A stretch of 25,275 nucleotides of DNA from Candidatus Stahliibacteriota bacterium (GCA_030592225.1 JAUVJT010000008.1:1-25275); one strand, 5' to 3'. Numbered from the stretch's first letter, positions 15,495 to 22,621 are shown. Translations and numbers: made by a program. Notes: generated by a model from the letters alone, not told the origin.

Positions 15495-15513
15495 AGTCCG
15501 GCATGGCCGGACT
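15495..15513 (+). terminator. Hairpin after the truncated DUF4097 gene
   Basis: AGTCCGGC (15495-15502), loop ATG, GCCGGACT (15506-15513). An 8-bp stem placed 3 nt after the stop, but the T-rich stretch starts only about 10 nt later. Confidence 0.4.
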
Positions 15514-15560
15514 GCTGGAAGTTTTCTCCGAGAACCTCACTGATTATCTTTAGAGAATCA

Positions 15561-15582
15561 CATTCAACGTTGAAGTGCAACA
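15561..15582. repeat. Dispersed 22-bp repeat, copy 1
   Basis: A 22-mer with the palindromic core TTCAACGTTGAA, repeated at 21238-21259 with one difference. Both copies are intergenic. Confidence 0.6.
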
Positions 15583-15688
15583 TCGAGGTTAGCGACTTCG
15601 AGGGGTGTTTTATAATCCAGGCATTTGCTCCGTGAACGTCGCCCTTCGGTGCGTGGCCCGTTGTTTAATCTTGCTTGCGGGCGAGGCC

Positions 15689-16234
15689 TTATTTCTTGTT
15701 TCTGTCCTTTTTGACGCCGCCGACCAGTCGGGCCACCAGTATGGCAATTGCCACGCCGCCCGTGGTCTCGATAACCGAGATAAGATTGCCCTGCATTCCC
15801 CGCATGAAGTTTGCGATGGGTCTGCTTATCAGGGGCAGGAGGTAAATCATTATCACTCCTGCGATGATGCCGCCGGCAAGGCTCACCACCGCGCGCAGCA
15901 CCAGGATGCGTCGCGAGACCCAGTCGCCTAAAAACATGAGACCTGCAAACAACGCGAAATAGAGCAGCGAGTAAAGGCCTCTGAGGATAGGGGAGTAGGA
16001 GGAACCAACGACCGCCACCATTGCAGAAAGGATGACCGCGCTTCCCAGGGCGTAGAAGAATCCCTCCTCGTCCCATACCAGCACCACGAATCCCAGCACG
16101 GCTGCCAGGAAGGCGACCTTTAGACCCATTCCGGTAAACCACTGCTGCTGCAGCAGCCCGTGCAGCAGCGCTGCGGCAACAAAAGCCACGGTAAGCACCA
16201 ACAGTATCTTTATCCAACTGTTGCGTTCCTTCAT
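15689..16234 (-). CDS. Polytopic membrane protein, tandem paralogue B
   Basis: 181 residues with about five hydrophobic helices (about 8-24, 32-55, 60-78, 86-103, 113-135 and 150-168). A conserved L-G-F-V-V-L-V-W-D-E-E-G-F-F-Y-A loop connects helices 2 and 3, and a basic tail (KKDRNKK) ends it. It aligns along its length with the upstream gene at 16231-16806 (WIKILLVLT against WVRMLLVLT; GFFYAL against GIFYAV; LFAGLMFLGD against LFAGLIKLGD). ATG 16234 overlaps the upstream stop by ATGA, with AAGGAGG 4 nt before it, so the two are coupled. No family recognised. Confidence 0.8.
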   Translation of the reverse strand: MKERNSWIKILLVLTVAFVAAALLHGLLQQQWFTGMGLKVAFLAAVLGFVVLVWDEEGFFYALGSAVILSAMVAVVGSSYSPILRGLYSLLYFALFAGLMFLGDWVSRRILVLRAVVSLAGGIIAGVIMIYLLPLISRPIANFMRGMQGNLISVIETTGGVAIAILVARLVGGVKKDRNKK

Positions 16235-16806
16235 TCGTCCTCCTTTTCAGGTTGTCGAGGTTTTGCCTCGCCGAGTAGAATTTTTGACACAAGCAGGGCG
16301 CTGGGAATTGCAATCGAGATCTCTACGATAACGGCCAGACCTGATTGTATTCCCTTGAAAAATCCTCCCACCTCCGGGGCCAGAACTCCTGCTATCCCGA
16401 AGGTAAGCGCTCCGGCGACGGCTGCACCGCAGAAACCGAGGAGCCAGCGCAGGCCTGCGCGCTTTCCTGCCAGCATGTCGCCGAGTTTTATCAATCCTGC
16501 GAACAGGAGCTCGACACCCAGTATGATAAGAATTTGCAGCAGGCTGGACGCCATGAACCGCCCGAAAATTCCGCCTGCCACTGCGGCCATGATTGCCGTC
16601 AAGACAGCGTAGAATATCCCTCTCTCATGCCAGGCGCAAACGAGAAAGCCAAACACCCCGGCCATGACGGCTATCTGAAATACCCTTATCCATTCCACGG
16701 CGTTCCGGGTAATCAGTTCGGTCAGTGCCTGGCCTGCGCCCGCCAGGATGAGTGAAATGGTCAGCACCAGCAGCATTCTTACCCATGAAAGTCTATCCCG
16801 TTGCAT
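16231..16806 (-). CDS. Polytopic membrane protein, tandem paralogue A
   Basis: 191 residues with about five to six hydrophobic helices and a charged C-terminus (KPRQPEKEDE). I start at ATG 16806 (MQRDRLSWVRMLLVLT), not at the longer ATG 16854, for two reasons. The paralogue downstream begins MKERNSWIKILLVLT at the equivalent point. A promoter (TTGACA-16-TATGCT) ends 5 nt before this ATG, so the longer frame would include the promoter. The mRNA is thus probably leaderless. The pair likely forms a heteromeric membrane complex (inference). Function unknown. Confidence 0.8.
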   Translation of the reverse strand: MQRDRLSWVRMLLVLTISLILAGAGQALTELITRNAVEWIRVFQIAVMAGVFGFLVCAWHERGIFYAVLTAIMAAVAGGIFGRFMASSLLQILIILGVELLFAGLIKLGDMLAGKRAGLRWLLGFCGAAVAGALTFGIAGVLAPEVGGFFKGIQSGLAVIVEISIAIPSALLVSKILLGEAKPRQPEKEDE

Positions 16807-16811
16807 ACACC

Positions 16812-16839
16812 AGCATAAAGGATTCGTCCTGCTTGTCAA
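16812..16839 (-). promoter_or_regulatory. Promoter of the leaderless membrane-paralogue operon
   Basis: On the minus strand TTGACA (16839-16834), 16-bp spacer, TATGCT (16817-16812), then 5 nt to ATG 16806. It lies inside the longer frame from 16854, which argues against that longer start. Confidence 0.65.
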
Positions 16840-16906
16840 GGTTTTAGTTGTCATATCGCCTGCACCTCTTACTCATCAAACGAGAAACTCCTTCAATCCG
16901 ATGAGA

Positions 16907-17098
16907 GGGGTGTTATATCCTTAAAAACCAGGAACGTATGTTCCTGGATATAGTGAAAATGCCCCGAAGGGGTACGGAGGTGTTATGTCCTTGTGACCGA
17001 AACGTATGCTCCGGCTTATTGTGAGAATACCCTATGAGATGCCAAACATCTCAAGGGGCAGGGTGTTACGGGTACGGGTACGGGGGTGTTATATCCTT
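16907..17098. repeat. Mosaic intergenic repeat, locus 1
   Basis: The 352-bp gap between genes (16807-17158) is filled mainly by this element. It contains a GGTGTTATATCCTTAAAAA module followed by the hairpin CCAGGAAC/GTTCCTGG (16928-16947), then a GATATAGTGAAAATGCCCC module with a CCCC-GAA-GGGG mini-hairpin. A CTCCGGCTTATTGTGA module with a GAGATG/CATCTC hairpin and a GGGTAC run ending in GGTGTTATATCC follow. The same modules recur at 21517-21810 in different order. Read on the minus strand, the hairpin plus TTTTTAAGG forms a terminator-like structure. Confidence 0.8.
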
Positions 17099-17131
17099 AA
17101 AAAGCAGACTGCCCCGCAACACGCGGGGCAG
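17099..17131 (-). terminator. Rho-independent terminator of T9SS cargo gene 1
   Basis: CTGCCCCGC (17109-17117) with GCGGGGCAG (17123-17131), loop of 5. On the minus strand it is followed within a few bases by a T run (17103-17099). The T run belongs to the TCCTTAAAAA end of the mosaic repeat. Confidence 0.85.
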
Positions 17132-17158
17132 CCTGAACGTTAAATCTGTTTTCCGGTT

Positions 17159-18652
17159 TTAGTACAGTCTCAGCAGTTTGCCGGAAGCGGAGAAGTCCGG
17201 AGTAATCATCTTCACGAAGTAGATGCCGGAAGCCGCGTTGGCATCCCAGTTCAGCGAGTAGGAACCGGCGGAGTGGTGACCCGAGGCAAGCTCGGCAACC
17301 ATCTTACCGGATGCGTCGTAGATGCGCACCGAAACGTCGGTCGCGGCGCCTACGCTGAAGTTAACGGTGCTGCCAACCACGTCAAGGGTGTAGGTCTCGA
17401 GAACCGGTGTTTCGGCAATTCCCTCGTAGTCGAAGTTCTTGGTCATCTCTTCACCGATTGCGGTATTGTCCTTGCCCTGAGTCGCCCAGAAACGAACAGT
17501 ATAGGCGCCGCTGGGGATCTCGTCAGTGGCAACTTCTCTGAAGGTATAAGTTTTTTCCTCGTCGGCCTCGAAGCTTTCGACATCGGAGGAATCCACGTAC
17601 ACCACCGCGTGCAGAGCCATATCCGTAATTTCGCAGCGCATGACGGCATCTTCGGTAGCAGTGCTGATCATCTCTGAGAACTTGGCATGAGGCGAAAACG
17701 CGTTGTACTGCATATCCTCAGGAGCGAGGATTTCGGTTACGTCAACCTGGGCGGTCAGTACTGCATCGAAGTTCATGTTCAGATCGTTGTTGTCCTCATT
17801 AATGTCGTCGGGGTGCTCTACAATGAACGTGACTTTGTACTTGCCGGACTCCGGGGGTGTGTAGTCCTTGAAGGCGTCCACGGTCTCATAGCCCTTGTCG
17901 AACGGGTAGTTGTTCAGGGTCTCGTTGTAAGGGGTTACGCCGCCGCCGATTTTCTCAATCTTGCAGATAACCTTGGCGGTAACGTCATCCTGGTTGCAGT
18001 AAACCCTGCACGTAGGTGTGAAGGTAACGCTGACTTCTTCAGGGTCAATCGGACGGATGATTTCGACCATCTCCATGTCGAGTTCGCCGCCGCTGCCTTC
18101 TTCCCACTCACCGTAGATGACAACGTTGTCAATCTGCCACCAGTTTATACTGTAGGTGTTGCCGTAGCCGTAGAAGTCTACGCGAATTTCCGTCTCACCC
18201 AGGGCCCAGGCACTGATGTCGTAGAAGTCAACACTGACGTAGTTTGCTTGTTCGTCTTCCCAGAGGATTTCGGGGTAGCTGGAGCCGCCGTCGTCAGAAC
18301 CGCGGATCCGGGCGGTAAAGTCGTACGGCCAGCCGTACCAGTTGAAGTCGTTCTGCACTTTTAACCAGACCGTCTCGTATCTGGAATCGGAGCAGTCAAC
18401 CGTGGGGGCAATAAGACGATCGGTGGTGCCTGACCTGTACTCCCAGCCCAGGTATGCCCGATTGCTTGACTTATGCCAGTTTGCTTGACTGCCACCGCCA
18501 CCGAGAGCCTGGGTTGTCCAGCCGGCGGGCAGCCAGGTACCGTTGAAGTCCTCATTGAGCAAGGTGTCTCTTACGATCGCTGCGTTAAGGTTGGGAACGA
18601 GCGCCGCGAAAACCGCTATCGCGATTGCAATTCCCACTACCTTTTTTATCAT
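17159..18652 (-). CDS. Secreted protein with lectin-like N-domain and T9SS type A sorting tail
   Basis: 497 residues. Signal peptide about 1-24. A jelly-roll/cleaved-adhesin-like domain opens with NEDFNGTWLPAGW (33-45) and runs to about 185 (WWQIDNVVIYG). It is followed by two CARDB-like immunoglobulin modules (VEHPDDINEDNND and the FWATQGKDN block). The C-terminal 80 residues are a FlgD/Por-type tail (VRIYDASGKMV, NWDANAASGIYFVKM, SGKLLRLY) that directs export and anchoring through the type IX system. A paralogue lies at 19512-21041. ATG 18652 has AAGGAGG upstream. The leader contains a 15-codon ORF with its own Shine-Dalgarno. Likely a surface or extracellular adhesin; the ligand is unknown. 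Confidence 0.88.
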   Translation of the reverse strand: MIKKVVGIAIAIAVFAALVPNLNAAIVRDTLLNEDFNGTWLPAGWTTQALGGGGSQANWHKSSNRAYLGWEYRSGTTDRLIAPTVDCSDSRYETVWLKVQNDFNWYGWPYDFTARIRGSDDGGSSYPEILWEDEQANYVSVDFYDISAWALGETEIRVDFYGYGNTYSINWWQIDNVVIYGEWEEGSGGELDMEMVEIIRPIDPEEVSVTFTPTCRVYCNQDDVTAKVICKIEKIGGGVTPYNETLNNYPFDKGYETVDAFKDYTPPESGKYKVTFIVEHPDDINEDNNDLNMNFDAVLTAQVDVTEILAPEDMQYNAFSPHAKFSEMISTATEDAVMRCEITDMALHAVVYVDSSDVESFEADEEKTYTFREVATDEIPSGAYTVRFWATQGKDNTAIGEEMTKNFDYEGIAETPVLETYTLDVVGSTVNFSVGAATDVSVRIYDASGKMVAELASGHHSAGSYSLNWDANAASGIYFVKMITPDFSASGKLLRLY

Positions 18653-18676
18653 AACTCGCCTCCTTTGCGTTGGCGT

Positions 18677-18724
18677 TTATTGTTCGTTCATATATAAATA
18701 AGCCTTCCTCTCCTCACACGTCAT
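18677..18724 (-). CDS. 15-codon leader ORF upstream of T9SS cargo gene 1
   Basis: ATG at 18724 preceded by GGGAGG at 6-nt spacing encodes MTCEERKAYLYMNEQ and stops at 18677, 25 nt before the main start. It lies within the transcript from the promoter at 18757-18784. It may be a translated regulatory leader or chance. Confidence 0.35.
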   Translation of the reverse strand: MTCEERKAYLYMNEQ

Positions 18725-18756
18725 TAAACACCTCCCGATTGCTTACTCTTAAGGTA

Positions 18757-18784
18757 ACTTTAGTCCAAAACCGGCGTTTGTCAA
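18757..18784 (-). promoter_or_regulatory. Promoter of T9SS cargo gene 1
   Basis: On the minus strand TTGACA (18784-18779), 16-bp spacer, TAAAGT (18762-18757). The leader is about 100 nt. Confidence 0.65.
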
Positions 18785-18817
18785 GTGCTGTTATCGGAGA
18801 GTTAAGGTCTTTTCGTC

Positions 18818-18846
18818 TTGACAAATCGAATCAACAACCATAGTAT
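18818..18846 (+). promoter_or_regulatory. Promoter of a leaderless small secreted protein gene
   Basis: TTGACA (18818-18823), 17-bp spacer, TAGTAT (18841-18846), then 6 nt to ATG 18853. No Shine-Dalgarno is present. It is divergent from the T9SS cargo promoter 34 bp away. Confidence 0.65.
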
Positions 18847-18852
18847 ACATTT

Positions 18853-19434
18853 ATGGCTCTTATTTTTTTCCTCCTTGCCCAGACCGTGCCTTACGAGTAT
18901 CCTTATTTTGAGGCGGTGCGGCGCGAGGTCTCCTTTGTTCCCATCCCCGACCGCACCAAGGATATGGGCTACGAGCGCGAGCTGTGTCTGGATTACGCAG
19001 AAGACAGCCTGGCAGTAACCGTCTCCGGTACCATCGTGGAGCGCTGGCTGTACCGGGGCTCGCTTTCCTACTGGCGACAGGCATTGCACTGCGACTCTAT
19101 CATAAAAATCAGCGACACCCTGGTGGCCTACTCCTCGCTTCGGTTCGTATTCGGCAAGCTCGATGCGGAGATCCAATCGGCGGACCTTATGGTTGCGCTG
19201 CGTCACGCGGACGTTGAGAAAATAGATTACACGGTTGATGAAATTCTGGACAGGTTGGGTTTGAGTGCAGAACCGTATCGTCTGCTGGTTGATGCGGGCA
19301 GCCTCGTTTCTCTTCAATTCAGGAAAAGGGACGGGATGGCGCTTATCAATCTTACCACCGGCGCAGTAGCCACGATTGAACTATCTCCATTACAGCAGAT
19401 TCCGGCAAAGCGTTCCTGCCTGTTTGGGAAGTAA
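18853..19434 (+). CDS. Small, probably secreted protein of unknown function
   Basis: 193 residues. A short hydrophobic N-terminus (ALIFFLLAQ, without a basic n-region) suggests a minimal signal peptide cleaved near residue 9. The rest is mixed alpha/beta (FVPIPDRTKDMGY; SVLRFVFGKLD-like strands at about 95-105; IDYTVDEILDRLGL helix at about 125-138). I recognise no domain. ATG 18853 is supported by a promoter that puts transcription at this codon. The gene is antiparallel to both T9SS cargo genes and ends 78 bp before the second one; a strong minus-strand terminator lies between them. It may be unrelated to its neighbours' function. Confidence 0.75.
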   Translation: MALIFFLLAQTVPYEYPYFEAVRREVSFVPIPDRTKDMGYERELCLDYAEDSLAVTVSGTIVERWLYRGSLSYWRQALHCDSIIKISDTLVAYSSLRFVFGKLDAEIQSADLMVALRHADVEKIDYTVDEILDRLGLSAEPYRLLVDAGSLVSLQFRKRDGMALINLTTGAVATIELSPLQQIPAKRSCLFGK

Positions 19435-19450
19435 CAGATACGTTGTCTGT

Positions 19451-19489
19451 AAAAGAAACAGGCGGCCCCGTAACACAAGGGGCCGCCTG
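19451..19489 (-). terminator. Strong rho-independent terminator of T9SS cargo gene 2
   Basis: An 11-bp stem CAGGCGGCCCC (19459-19469) with GGGGCCGCCTG (19479-19489), loop of 9. On the minus strand it is followed by a T-rich run (complement of 19451-19458). Confidence 0.85.
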
Positions 19490-19511
19490 CAGACGATCTT
19501 ATTGTCTTACA

Positions 19512-21041
19512 CTAATGCAATACCGTTACCTTGTGGTGTGCGGAGAACCGGGGGGTGGTCAGCTTTACGAAGTACACGCCAGAGGGTGCATTTCTGGTAT
19601 CCCAATTTATCGTATAGGCCCCGGCATTTCTGGTTCCTGAAATCAGGGTAGTAATCAGCTTTCCAGATACATCGAACACCCGCAAGTTGACATCGGCAAC
19701 CTCACCAAGGGTGAAGCTGATTCGGGCAGCATCTTTCGTAATCCCAGGGGTTACGCCATCGAAGTAGAATCGATCGGCTGCGGGATCTTCGGTAATGCCT
19801 ATGTAGTCAAAGGTGTCCACCAATGAAGGTCTGCTGATGTTGACCCCGTATTTGCTCTTCGCCCAGAAAGTGATTATGAATGTACCGTTGGAAAGATAGG
19901 CGGTATCAAAGATGGCTTGCACCGTGTCAAACTGATCAAAAGTAACGTAAGCCACTGAATCGTCGTACAGACGATTTTCCTGCAGCAGATCCTCGATGAT
20001 GCAGCGCATGACCACGTCATCCACTCTTCTGCCCATGCGTTCCGCGTACCATGCAGTGGGTGGAAATGGGTTTATCTGATCAGGTTTCGTTGGTTCGTCC
20101 ATCCGGTAGGGTGTAACGTCGTCCTGGATGGTGGTGAAGTTCTTGTACATGATATTGTTCCCGGGGTTGCCGTCGTCAGGATGGCTTACCTCGAAGTATG
20201 CATGGTAGTTTTTCTGTTTCTGGGGGGTAAAGGGGGCAAACTCCACTATGGTATTACCCGGAGAGAGGGAGTGATTGTTTTTTTCATCTTCGTATACCAT
20301 TACCCCGGTAGTGATATCCGTTATTTTGCAAAGCACCGTAGCATGGGCAGTGGTATCGAGATTATTGGAGACCTGGCATGCAGGGATAAAGGGAACGTCG
20401 GGCGGTTCGTAGTCGTTAGGACGGATAATTGCCGTAATCGCCAGATCAAGTGTATCAGGAGGCGGAGGCGGGTTGTAATCCGAGGCCCATACGTAGACGT
20501 CGTCAACCATGTACCACTTGGAGCTCACGCCTCCCGAGGTTTCGTTGTAGACGAAGCGGACACGACCGGTGGCCTTTCCGGCGACATGGGCACTGATATT
20601 AATACTATCCCTCTGGGTGATATGGTTGAGCGGATAGTTCATCACTATAACCCAGGCGGTACCGTTGTACACTTCTACAAATCCCTGCAGGTCAACCTCG
20701 CCGGGTGCAGGATACCAATCCACGTCCCAGGCCAACCACACTATGTCGTAGTAGGTGGCGTCAAACGTGGGCGAAGTCATACGGTTGTTACCTGTCCGGG
20801 AGTTGTTAGGGGGGGATTCGTCGTCGTTGTCGGCGCATTGACCGTTGGCTCCCGGGGTGTAGTTGGGCCGACCGTAAAAAACGTTAGTGTTCCACTTGTC
20901 GTTTCCCTGGGTTTGACTGGTGGACCATCCCGGGGGAGGAAAGGCTCCCTCAAATTGCTCGGTGAGCAGGCTGGTCTGGGCAGCGATGGGAACAAACAAT
21001 GCTGCTCCCAGCAGAATAACAATGACTTTTGCAGGCTTCAT
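19512..21041 (-). CDS. Secreted protein with lectin-like N-domain and T9SS type A sorting tail (paralogue)
   Basis: 509 residues from ATG 21041, where AGGAGG and a signal peptide (1-22, ending PIAA-Q) begin; the frame extends 13 codons further without these signals. TEQFEGAFPPPGW (27-39) opens a jelly-roll domain that ends near WYMVDDVYVWA. CARDB-like modules follow (EVSHPDDGNPGNN; FWAKSKYGVN). The FlgD/Por-type tail carries LRVFDVSGKLI, NWDTRNAPSGVYFVKL and ends HHKVTVLH. Its domain order equals that of the protein at 17159, so the two are duplicated cargo genes separated by one antiparallel gene. Surface-exposed or released; ligand unknown. Confidence 0.88.
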   Translation of the reverse strand: MKPAKVIVILLGAALFVPIAAQTSLLTEQFEGAFPPPGWSTSQTQGNDKWNTNVFYGRPNYTPGANGQCADNDDESPPNNSRTGNNRMTSPTFDATYYDIVWLAWDVDWYPAPGEVDLQGFVEVYNGTAWVIVMNYPLNHITQRDSINISAHVAGKATGRVRFVYNETSGGVSSKWYMVDDVYVWASDYNPPPPPDTLDLAITAIIRPNDYEPPDVPFIPACQVSNNLDTTAHATVLCKITDITTGVMVYEDEKNNHSLSPGNTIVEFAPFTPQKQKNYHAYFEVSHPDDGNPGNNIMYKNFTTIQDDVTPYRMDEPTKPDQINPFPPTAWYAERMGRRVDDVVMRCIIEDLLQENRLYDDSVAYVTFDQFDTVQAIFDTAYLSNGTFIITFWAKSKYGVNISRPSLVDTFDYIGITEDPAADRFYFDGVTPGITKDAARISFTLGEVADVNLRVFDVSGKLITTLISGTRNAGAYTINWDTRNAPSGVYFVKLTTPRFSAHHKVTVLH

Positions 21042-21179
21042 AATACCTCCTGGGCTGGTTTCCATATTAGCTCCAGCCATGAAAAATTATAATCAAGCAA
21101 GCTTCCGCTTACATCTCAGTTTTAACCCACGGATCCTTACCTAGTCAGAAAGTCATAAGCCATTATCCTAACCACTATA

Positions 21180-21207
21180 ATAATAGTCAAGATACGAAGC
21201 ATGTCAA
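21180..21207 (-). promoter_or_regulatory. Promoter of T9SS cargo gene 2
   Basis: On the minus strand TTGACA (21207-21202), 16-bp spacer, TATTAT (21185-21180). The leader is about 130 nt. Confidence 0.7.
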
Positions 21208-21237
21208 GCGGTATGATTTTCATATTATTATTGCCTG

Positions 21238-21259
21238 CATTCAACATTGAAGTGCAACA
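21238..21259. repeat. Dispersed 22-bp repeat, copy 2
   Basis: The same 22-mer as 15561-15582 with one base changed. This breaks the perfect palindrome core (TTCAACATTGAA). Confidence 0.6.
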
Positions 21260-21516
21260 CAGTGGCGCCCCGCCAGGAGGCTGTCCGAGACCGACGCGAA
21301 GCGGCGATCAAAGGGAACTTCAATGTCGAATACGCTTGCGACGAAGTCAAACCACAGATTACGCAGATTCTCGCAGATTAAAACTCCTTACAGTCGTTTT
21401 CCTACGGTAAAACTCGTTTCACTCGTTCTTCTTCGGTGACAGAGAAGTTGATTGCGACAAGTCATTAGATTGCATAACTTACCTCTGCGAACTTTTCCCA
21501 GGCTCTGTGTCCCTGT

Positions 21517-21810
21517 ACCCTATGATATGCCAAGCATCTTCAAGAGACAGGCTCTGCCCAGGAAGGGTACGGAAGGTGTTACGGGTACGGGGGTGTTATC
21601 TCCTTAGTGACCGCTCCGGCTTATTGTGAAAATACCCTATGAGATGCGGTAAAATTGGCATCTCAAGGGGCACACTGTACCCCGAAGGGGTACGGGAAGT
21701 GTTACGGGGGGTGTTATGTCCTTAAAAACCAGGAACGCATGTTCCTGGATATAGTGAAAATGCCCTGGAAGGGTACTGGAGGTGTTACGGGTACGGGAGT
21801 GTTACGGGGG
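21517..21810. repeat. Mosaic intergenic repeat, locus 2
   Basis: It contains two diverged copies of the TACCCTATGAGATGC...CATCTCAAGG module (from about 21517 and 21633). It also has several GGGTACGG-GGTGTTA joints, a TACCCCGAAGGGGTA palindrome, and the module with hairpin CCAGGAAC/GTTCCTGG (21729-21748) plus GATATAGTGAAAATGCCC. About 80 bp at 21710-21790 align with 16907-16985 with few changes. The module order differs from locus 1. Confidence 0.8.
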
Positions 21811-21838
21811 TTGACATCTCCCCCATTGCCCATATTCT
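21811..21838 (+). promoter_or_regulatory. Promoter of the lipoprotein pair
   Basis: TTGACA (21811-21816), 16-bp spacer, TATTCT (21833-21838), directly abutting the end of the mosaic repeat. The start lies near 21845, with AAAGGAGG before ATG 21863. Confidence 0.6.
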
Positions 21839-21862
21839 AGGGGAAAATCAAAGGAGGAACTA

Positions 21863-22618
21863 ATGCAAAGAAGTCTAATCATTACCATTGTGATTCTCGC
21901 AGTCACCGGATTGGCACTGACCGGCTGTTGTGGATTCGGCGGCAGGGCAATTGAGGATATCGCGGAGGAGTTGGAATCGTCAGGCTCTGCGGACTTTGCC
22001 GGAACCTACCAGGTCGCAGGCGAAGGCTACAAGGCCGCCCTGACCATCACCAAAACGGGCGACGGCTACCATCTTGAGTGGAACCTGCCCGACGGCTCGA
22101 CACACTACGGCAAGGGCATCGTGGTGGACGACGTACTGGGCGCGTTCTTTTCTACTTCCGACGGCTCGAACGCGGGCGTGGTCGCGTACAAAAAGGATTC
22201 CAAAGGCATCACCGGCCTGTGGACAGTCGCCGGCGGCGAGCAGCTTTTCAGCGAGAAAACGTCAGGTGCAGTAACCCTGCGCAGGGGCGGCGCCGATCTG
22301 GAAGGCGAGTACACGGTTTCCGGCACCAATCCCGGCTCCGGTTCCTACCGGGGCGACTTGAGCGTGCTGAAATCGGGCGAAGCCTGGTCGGCGCGCTGGC
22401 TAACGGGCGGGGAAATATACGGAACCGGGCTGGATGTTGACGGCGTGCTGGTGCTGGGCTACGGTGACGACGCGGGCGCAGGCGTTGCGGTCTACCAGAT
22501 ACGCGGCGATGACCTGCACGGCTACTGGTTGTACGCCACCTACGCGGAGAAGATGTCTGCAAAAACATCCATCAATACCGGCACAGAGAAGGCAAAAAGA
22601 ACAGGAGACGTGGAATAG
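21863..22618 (+). CDS. Lipoprotein with two internal repeats, tandem paralogue 1
   Basis: 251 residues. A lipoprotein signal with lipobox LTGC (lipidated Cys22) follows a hydrophobic core. The mature part consists of two similar all-beta halves: about 45-130 (GTYQVAGEGYKAALTITKTG, HYGKGIVVDDVLGAFF, GVVAYKK, GLWTVAGG) and about 143-235 (GEYTVSGTNPGSGSYRGDL, IYGTGLDVDGVLVLGYG, GVAVYQI, HGYWLYA). Each half resembles a small beta-barrel or lipocalin-like sheet, but I cannot name the family. AAAGGAGG precedes ATG 21863. It forms a two-gene operon with the paralogue 3 bp downstream. Envelope location is certain from the lipobox; function unknown. Confidence 0.85.
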   Translation: MQRSLIITIVILAVTGLALTGCCGFGGRAIEDIAEELESSGSADFAGTYQVAGEGYKAALTITKTGDGYHLEWNLPDGSTHYGKGIVVDDVLGAFFSTSDGSNAGVVAYKKDSKGITGLWTVAGGEQLFSEKTSGAVTLRRGGADLEGEYTVSGTNPGSGSYRGDLSVLKSGEAWSARWLTGGEIYGTGLDVDGVLVLGYGDDAGAGVAVYQIRGDDLHGYWLYATYAEKMSAKTSINTGTEKAKRTGDVE

Positions 22619-22621
22619 GCT

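Larger units (their letters stand above)
21042..21862. other. Long intergenic region with promoters and repeats
   Basis: 821 bp without a credible gene. From left to right it holds the promoter of the T9SS cargo gene (21180-21207), the second copy of a 22-bp repeat (21238-21259), and a 42-codon protein-like fragment (21256-21381) that ends in an ACCACAGATTACGCAGATT phrase. A low-information stretch follows, then a mosaic repeat (21517-21810) and the promoter of the lipoprotein pair (21811-21838). Confidence 0.7.

Noticed and set aside
16907..17098. Repeat-rich gap as a CRISPR array
   Set aside because: Modules are of different length and order, with no constant repeat-spacer pattern and no cas genes.
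17687..18364. 225-codon open frame on the plus strand
   Set aside because: It is antisense to the T9SS cargo gene, has no start signals and a Val/Leu-rich shadow composition.
20181..21092. 303-codon open frame on the plus strand
   Set aside because: Antisense to the second T9SS cargo gene, whose signal peptide, domains and sorting tail are clear.
21137..21163. 8-codon ORF in the leader of the second T9SS cargo gene
   Set aside because: Its ribosome site is poorly spaced and the ORF is too short to separate from chance.
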